This document shows, piece after piece, positions 5,867-9,888 of a stretch of 9,888 nt of DNA. How positions within the stretch are numbered: position 1 is the first letter of the stretch; each line of letters starts with the position of its first letter. A program made the translations under genes and the position numbers. The notes under the pieces are model-generated. The model worked only from the letters and a program-made list of their open reading frames with translations. It was not told where the DNA came from and did not search any database. This stretch comes from JBEEMU01 sp043778315 (GTDB taxonomy: Bacteria; Bacteroidota; Bacteroidia; Chitinophagales; Saprospiraceae), in the NCBI GenBank assembly GCA_043778315.1, contig JAYWGJ010000044.1:1-9888 (forward strand), in the 5' to 3' direction.

Positions 5867-7003
5867 TTAAGTGTTTTGTAGCGCAGCGCGCTCTTGCGCT
5901 AGTCTATCTGATAGTAATTTAAAACCAATGACCAAACCTACTGCGAGGATTGTTCCAAAAAGTAAACCCGTGATAATCGTGGTAAGTCGCGATGGACGCT
6001 GCGGCGCAACGAGCGGCATACGCACAAAGTCCAAAACCTGTAGCATAGAGCCTTCGGTAGCGTTAGTCATAGAGTTGAGTTTTGCCATCTCGTAATTGCT
6101 AACATACTGAGCCTTAATAGTTTGCATCATGATTATATCGCTCTCCAACTGTTTGGCAGGTACTCTATCCGACTCAAAAATAACCGCTTGATGCTGGTCG
6201 TTATACTTAGCGATGCTGCTTTGCGCGCCCGCGAGGGCGGCACTTATCGAGTCTCGTTTTTGGCGCAGACTGACCAAAACATTATCGTTTTTGGTTTCTG
6301 CTTTTAGTTTAGAATAATATCTATCCAACTCTTCATAGCAATTATTCAATACCTCACAGATTATGGTAGGCGTGTTTGAAGTCCATTTTATCTCGAGTAA
6401 TCCCTCGTCGGTTGCCTTTACTATAAGTCCTTTAGTTTTGGAGAGTAGTTGCTTGTGTATCTCAAAAATAGCGCGCCGCTCCGCATAGCTAAGCGAATCT
6501 AACTCATGATGCTCGAAATAAGTAAAACTGCGGAGCAAAGGGTCTTTGGCCGATTGGAACGACTTGCGAAGCGATGAGTCTATCATCGCATTCGCTAATA
6601 TACCTTTATGGGTAGGAATACTCGTATTTGCCAATATTGCCTTATCCAATACTATTTGGGTTTTGAGTATCGCACCAAGTTTGCCTATCTCTTCGCTACC
6701 CGCGCCTGTAGCTCCGCCAAATAGCCCCATAGCACTTCCATTAAGTAAAGTACTAAGCGAAGAACTTGACTTTTTCTCATTGAGTGATATGGTTAGTAAC
6801 CCCGTATAGGTTTTTTCAAATTGTATAATATTACTGTAATAATATCCACTAGTAATACCTATAATTACAGGTAATACTATCCACCATTTACGTAGTAAAT
6901 ACCGTAGATGAAATTTTATTAGGTCTATTACTCCCAATAGACTAAAGTTCTGCTTACCTTCCTCGCCATCAACAGATGTGGCTGTTTGTTGTGTATTACT
7001 CAT
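5867..7003 (-). CDS. Wzz-type polysaccharide co-polymerase (chain length determinant), no kinase domain
   Basis: A 378-residue inner-membrane protein that would control polymer length and link synthesis to export. A cytoplasmic N-terminus leads into membrane segment 1 at about 41-57 (WIVLPVIIGITSGYYYS). A large periplasmic part follows, with helical coiled-coil-prone sequence at about 225-310. The chain closes with the Pro-rich MPLVAPQRPSR (329-339) just before membrane segment 2 (about 340-363), the classic Wzz/GNVR topology. There is no Walker A/B tyrosine-kinase domain after the second segment; only about 15 residues remain. The ATG begins 2 bases after the stop of the export protein (TAA-TA-ATG), so translation is probably coupled. 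It is the last gene of the minus-strand block in this window. Confidence 0.92.
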   Translation of the reverse strand: MSNTQQTATSVDGEEGKQNFSLLGVIDLIKFHLRYLLRKWWIVLPVIIGITSGYYYSNIIQFEKTYTGLLTISLNEKKSSSSLSTLLNGSAMGLFGGATGAGSEEIGKLGAILKTQIVLDKAILANTSIPTHKGILANAMIDSSLRKSFQSAKDPLLRSFTYFEHHELDSLSYAERRAIFEIHKQLLSKTKGLIVKATDEGLLEIKWTSNTPTIICEVLNNCYEELDRYYSKLKAETKNDNVLVSLRQKRDSISAALAGAQSSIAKYNDQHQAVIFESDRVPAKQLESDIIMMQTIKAQYVSNYEMAKLNSMTNATEGSMLQVLDFVRMPLVAPQRPSRLTTIITGLLFGTILAVGLVIGFKLLSDRLAQERAALQNT

Positions 7004-7005
7004 TA

Positions 7006-9624
7006 TTATTTTAAGGTTGATAGTTTGGATAAAGTAAAGATAGTGGTGATAAGCGAGGTACTAATGGTACTTATTTTTATGAACATCTCAAACCAGTCTT
7101 TCTTTTCGCCAGTAGCCGCAACAGGTGCTTGTTCGGTTGGTTTGGCAGTATCGCCCCCACCTCGTTTGCGTGCTGCTTTCGTACCTACATACATCACACA
7201 GCCTGGCTCCACTTTCGGAAATTTAGTAATAAGACCCAAAAAGTGCTTGGTTTTGCGCACCGCACCATTTTGGTATTTTATTTTGGTCAAAAAATACCTA
7301 CCTTTTACCTTTCTATCTACGCCGCCGCCATACTCATCTATGTAGTATCGCGGATTTTTGCCAGGCTGAAACGCCATACTTAGTCGTCCGCTATTTATTG
7401 CCGCAATCTCTTCCTTTACCAACATATAATCTAATGCACCTTCTATAGATACCATATTATCTTTGGTACGTGGAATGCTCACTACGTCGCCGTCTTTTAA
7501 TAAATAATTGAAAGGGGATTTTGTATCTTTGAGTGCTTTATCCAAATCTAAAATAATAGTACCCAAACTCGGGTCGTCTCGGGTTATAATAGCACCCCGA
7601 GTATAGGCGTAATTGGTAATCCCACCCGCTCGTTCTATCAGAGTTGATATTCTATCATCTCGGGTAGTCAGCGTATAAGTGCCTGGATACAATATTTCTC
7701 CCGATAAGGTTATTGTTTTGATATATTCGATATTAGGTACATAGCGCACATACACTTTATCATAAGGCTGCATCAAAAAAGAAGCTATACTATCGTTTTG
7801 TTTGGCAAATAGGGTAGAGTCTTGTAGCGTAAACCGCGATACCGTCACTGCACTTGGTCGCTCAGGGTGTGTTTTGTCTATTTTCACCCTTGATACTTCT
7901 ACCCGCGTATTGTCCGCTTCAAACTTTAAGCCGCCTGCGTTGAACAAAACATCGCGCAGGGTCAGATTAGTGGTAAGCGGTACGGTTAGAGGTTTGCGCA
8001 CGGCACCATCTATCGATACTTCGTATTCGCTGCGGAAACTACTCAATGAAAATACCATAATTTGATCTTTGCTATTTAACAGCATATTATTAGACGAGTT
8101 GCGGTTTTTCATTATCTCGTCGGCATCTACTCTGTAATATAAAGAGGAGTAATCTTTGGTATTGATGCGGCGCAAATAAATATTATTTTTGAATGCGTCG
8201 GGCGTGAGCATCGCTTTATCGATAAAATCAGATATGCGGGTTTTGCCTTCTTCTATCGCGTAGCTGCCAGGCAGCTTTACCGCGCCGCTTATCTCTGCAT
8301 AATTAGTATAAAAATCGGCTTCATCCAAGTTGTTCATATCTATTCTATCGCCATCTTTGAGCGGAAAATCCTCGCCTTTCGCTACCAAGTCATTTAGGTT
8401 AATATCAATCAGAATTTTCTTTTGGTTTTCGTAACGATATACTTGTACTAAGTTTTTGTAGGCATTGTATTTGGGTCCGCCTGACCATTTCATTAGCGCG
8501 GTTAGGTTTTCAGTAGGCAATAATTCGTAGGTAGCGGGTCGGTTGAACGCTCCTGTAAGTGCTACAGTACGCCCCAAGGGCGGCACATATATATAATCGT
8601 TATTTTGTAATTGAAAATCTTGATTGGTTTTTGGACTAAACAAAAACTCGTACAAATCCAATATTCTATCAGGTTTACCTGCCGTGGATATTTTAATTTG
8701 ACGTACCGAACCGTTGTTGTTCGGTCCATCGGCGGCAACTAACGCATTTGGCGCAGTATTGATAGAAGAGATAGTGTAGCTACCTGGATTGATTACCTCG
8801 CCTACTATATTCACAAATATAGTACGCGAATGATTGATCTGCATATCAATCTGTGTTTTATCCGAAAAAGCAAAGCTCCGTCCAAACTGACTCACTATTT
8901 TCTCTTTCACGTTGCCCCATTTCATTCCCTTGACGTAGATACGCGGAAATATGGAACTATTAAACTTCAAATAACCGTCTTGTACTACCTGTACTATGCC
9001 ACTGAACTCGGCACGACCCCATACATTCACGCTTATCTCATCACCTACATCTAATACATAATCATCAGTAGCTTTGATGCCGTCGGTAGCTCTAAACATG
9101 GTCAATTGTTTATCTCTAAACAACTGATGCCCGAATACCCTACCTCCACCAACTTTCTTTTCATCACTGGTTTTATCCACCGATTCCGAAATAGCCTCCT
9201 CGAGTGTACCGCCTTTACTGATAATCTTTCGGGTGTTTTTGTCGAGGTCTTTAGCAAGTTGCTTTTTAGCCTTTTCCACATCTTCTTCGCGCTCGCGCTT
9301 AATATCTTTGGCATCTCTTAATGCCCTCAGATTTTTGGCATCTGCTTTTTCCTCACTTGTAAGCTCTTGCCCCTCGTCTTTACCCGTAGGCTTATTAGTT
9401 TTGTCTTCCTGTACAGTTCCGGGCAGCTTCTGACTTTCCATAGTACTTGGTTTAGTATTATTTTTCTGTTCTTCATTTTTTTTCATTAATGCTTTCAACT
9501 CTCCGGGAGGCAGAACAATGCCTTTGAGAGCAAGGTCTGCTTTCATTTGTTCTTCCGATATCTGCGCAAAAGCGGTATTGCACAATAAAAACATTGCGCT
9601 GATAATAAATAATATTTTTTTCAT
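7006..9624 (-). CDS. Polysaccharide export outer-membrane protein, Wza-like, with multiple SLBB repeats
   Basis: An 872-residue exporter for capsule or exopolysaccharide across the outer membrane. A cleavable signal ends near AFA-Q (20/21), with no usable lipobox. Residues ~22-160 are a Lys/Glu-rich, coiled-coil-prone linker. The Poly_export (PES) domain is at about 186-265, beginning DDYVLDVGDEISVNVWG. SLBB-like repeats follow at about 268-350, 353-430, 443-526, 535-627 and 637-718. They show the recurring G-x-hydrophobic...PGxY and LxxGDxI pattern (GEVINPGSY, GAFNRPATY, GAVKLPGSY, GAVRKPLTV, GEILYPGTY). A more divergent sixth unit is at about 724-815. A hydrophobic stretch at ~844-869 (WFEMFIKIST...) could be the C-terminal outer-membrane helix seen in Wza. 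E. coli Wza is 379 residues with far fewer repeats. The gene is coupled to the Wzz-like gene and lies 97 bases after the epimerase gene. Confidence 0.93.
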   Translation of the reverse strand: MKKILFIISAMFLLCNTAFAQISEEQMKADLALKGIVLPPGELKALMKKNEEQKNNTKPSTMESQKLPGTVQEDKTNKPTGKDEGQELTSEEKADAKNLRALRDAKDIKREREEDVEKAKKQLAKDLDKNTRKIISKGGTLEEAISESVDKTSDEKKVGGGRVFGHQLFRDKQLTMFRATDGIKATDDYVLDVGDEISVNVWGRAEFSGIVQVVQDGYLKFNSSIFPRIYVKGMKWGNVKEKIVSQFGRSFAFSDKTQIDMQINHSRTIFVNIVGEVINPGSYTISSINTAPNALVAADGPNNNGSVRQIKISTAGKPDRILDLYEFLFSPKTNQDFQLQNNDYIYVPPLGRTVALTGAFNRPATYELLPTENLTALMKWSGGPKYNAYKNLVQVYRYENQKKILIDINLNDLVAKGEDFPLKDGDRIDMNNLDEADFYTNYAEISGAVKLPGSYAIEEGKTRISDFIDKAMLTPDAFKNNIYLRRINTKDYSSLYYRVDADEIMKNRNSSNNMLLNSKDQIMVFSLSSFRSEYEVSIDGAVRKPLTVPLTTNLTLRDVLFNAGGLKFEADNTRVEVSRVKIDKTHPERPSAVTVSRFTLQDSTLFAKQNDSIASFLMQPYDKVYVRYVPNIEYIKTITLSGEILYPGTYTLTTRDDRISTLIERAGGITNYAYTRGAIITRDDPSLGTIILDLDKALKDTKSPFNYLLKDGDVVSIPRTKDNMVSIEGALDYMLVKEEIAAINSGRLSMAFQPGKNPRYYIDEYGGGVDRKVKGRYFLTKIKYQNGAVRKTKHFLGLITKFPKVEPGCVMYVGTKAARKRGGGDTAKPTEQAPVAATGEKKDWFEMFIKISTISTSLITTIFTLSKLSTLK

Positions 9625-9646
9625 TGAAATAATAATTATGATAAAT

Positions 9647-9654
9647 GAAATTTA
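9647..9654 (-). promoter_or_regulatory. Possible -7 element for the export gene
   Basis: On the minus strand TAAATTTC differs from TAnnTTTG only in the last base and lies 22 bases before the start codon. A TTG lies 23 bases further upstream (plus-strand CAA at 9678-9680), at the long end of known spacing. This is a weak call; the genes may instead be transcribed through from the epimerase gene. Confidence 0.3.
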
Positions 9655-9699
9655 CGGGTTAAGAACTTTTATTGTACCAACAAAAAATTATAATATTTC

Positions 9700-9711
9700 G
9701 TTAGTACTAAC
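9700..9711. repeat. Perfect 12-bp palindrome upstream of the export gene
   Basis: GTTAGTACTAAC is identical on both strands and lies between the epimerase stop and the export gene start. With no loop it is a poor RNA terminator, and it lacks a following T tract. A dimeric DNA-binding protein site is possible but not shown. Confidence 0.55.
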
Positions 9712-9721
9712 TAATTATAGC

Positions 9722-9888
9722 TTATTTGACCGCTTGTTTGAAGTATTCGTAAGTGCGCTTAAAGCCTTCGGCTCTATCAAACTTCGGTTTCCAACCTAAT
9801 AGCGTTCTCGCTTTTGTGATGTCGGGTTGTCGCTGCTTCGGGTCGTCGGGCGGAAGCGGACGGTAATCAATATGCGCGGCGGGGTTGC
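9722..9888 (-). CDS. UDP-glucuronate decarboxylase-like NAD-dependent epimerase, C-terminal end only
   Basis: The last 54 residues of a sugar-nucleotide epimerase run off the window edge. On the minus strand the frame reads HIDYRPLPPDDPKQRQPDITKA, then LLGWKPKFDRAEGFKRTYEYFK, and stops at 9724-9722. This closely follows the C-terminus of UDP-glucuronate decarboxylase (UXS), which makes UDP-xylose from UDP-glucuronate; the LP..DPKQRQPDI.KA...LGW.P pattern is characteristic. Related dTDP-glucose 4,6-dehydratase-like proteins share the same end, so the exact substrate is less certain than the family. The Rossmann and catalytic parts are upstream (beyond 9888). Its place before the export gene suggests that it feeds sugar nucleotides to the same polysaccharide pathway. 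Confidence 0.8.
   Translation of the reverse strand, partial: NPAAHIDYRPLPPDDPKQRQPDITKARTLLGWKPKFDRAEGFKRTYEYFKQAVK

Noticed and set aside
5879..5901. Hairpin TAGCGCA/TGCGCTA as a terminator for either convergent gene
   Set aside because: It lies inside the Wzz-like coding end and has no T tract on either strand, so I did not list it as a terminator.
7006..9624. Lipoprotein processing of the export protein at Cys 15
   Set aside because: The residue before the Cys is Leu, which does not fit a lipobox. A signal peptidase I site at AFA-Q fits better.
9518..9799. Plus-strand open frame covering the gap upstream of the export gene
   Set aside because: It overlaps the start of the export gene and the end of the epimerase on the other strand and has no recognisable protein features.

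Overview
The window reads as chromosomal DNA of a Bacteroidota bacterium. Four intergenic regions hold copies or a near-copy of the Bacteroidota -7 promoter element TAnnTTTG. Purine-rich Shine-Dalgarno sequences are largely absent in front of the start codons. Three predicted proteins carry short lipoprotein signals ending in a lipobox cysteine. The gene families (Prc-type protease, HPRT, small ECF sigma factor, esterase lipoprotein with a starch-binding-like domain, DUF4878-like lipoprotein, large multi-SLBB export protein) are typical of that phylum. The genus cannot be fixed from the sequence alone.

Layout, left to right. Plus strand, 1-5857: the 3' end of a tail-specific (Prc/Tsp) protease; a hypoxanthine phosphoribosyltransferase; a stand-alone ECF sigma factor; a lipoprotein esterase with an N-terminal CBM20-like domain; a small DUF4878-like lipoprotein; an extended short-chain dehydrogenase/epimerase; and an unrecognised lipoprotein that follows the epimerase by 16 bases. 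Most of these look like single-gene units. Good intrinsic terminators lie after the protease, the sigma factor and the DUF4878-like gene, and promoter-like elements precede HPRT, the sigma factor, the esterase and the DUF4878-like gene. Minus strand, 9888-5867: the 3' end of a UDP-glucuronate decarboxylase-like epimerase, then a polysaccharide export outer-membrane protein with about six SLBB-like repeats, then a Wzz-type polysaccharide co-polymerase. The last two are separated by 2 bases. The two gene blocks converge at 5857/5867 with only 9 bases between stop codons.

How the genes work together: the minus-strand block looks like the downstream end of a capsule or exopolysaccharide locus. 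It combines nucleotide-sugar supply (UDP-xylose-type epimerase), an outer-membrane export channel (Wza-like) and an inner-membrane chain-length and export partner (Wzz-like). The rest of the locus, including any glycosyltransferases, should lie beyond position 9888. The plus-strand genes are housekeeping, regulatory and envelope genes without an obvious common pathway.

I found no RNA genes, CRISPR array, insertion sequence, prophage or toxin-antitoxin module, and nothing that amounts to a clearly new system. The most notable observations are the unusually long SLBB export protein, a pair of terminators with the same unusual architecture, a 14-bp duplication straddling the esterase start codon, a perfect 12-bp palindrome upstream of the export gene, and a sigma factor with no anti-sigma gene beside it.
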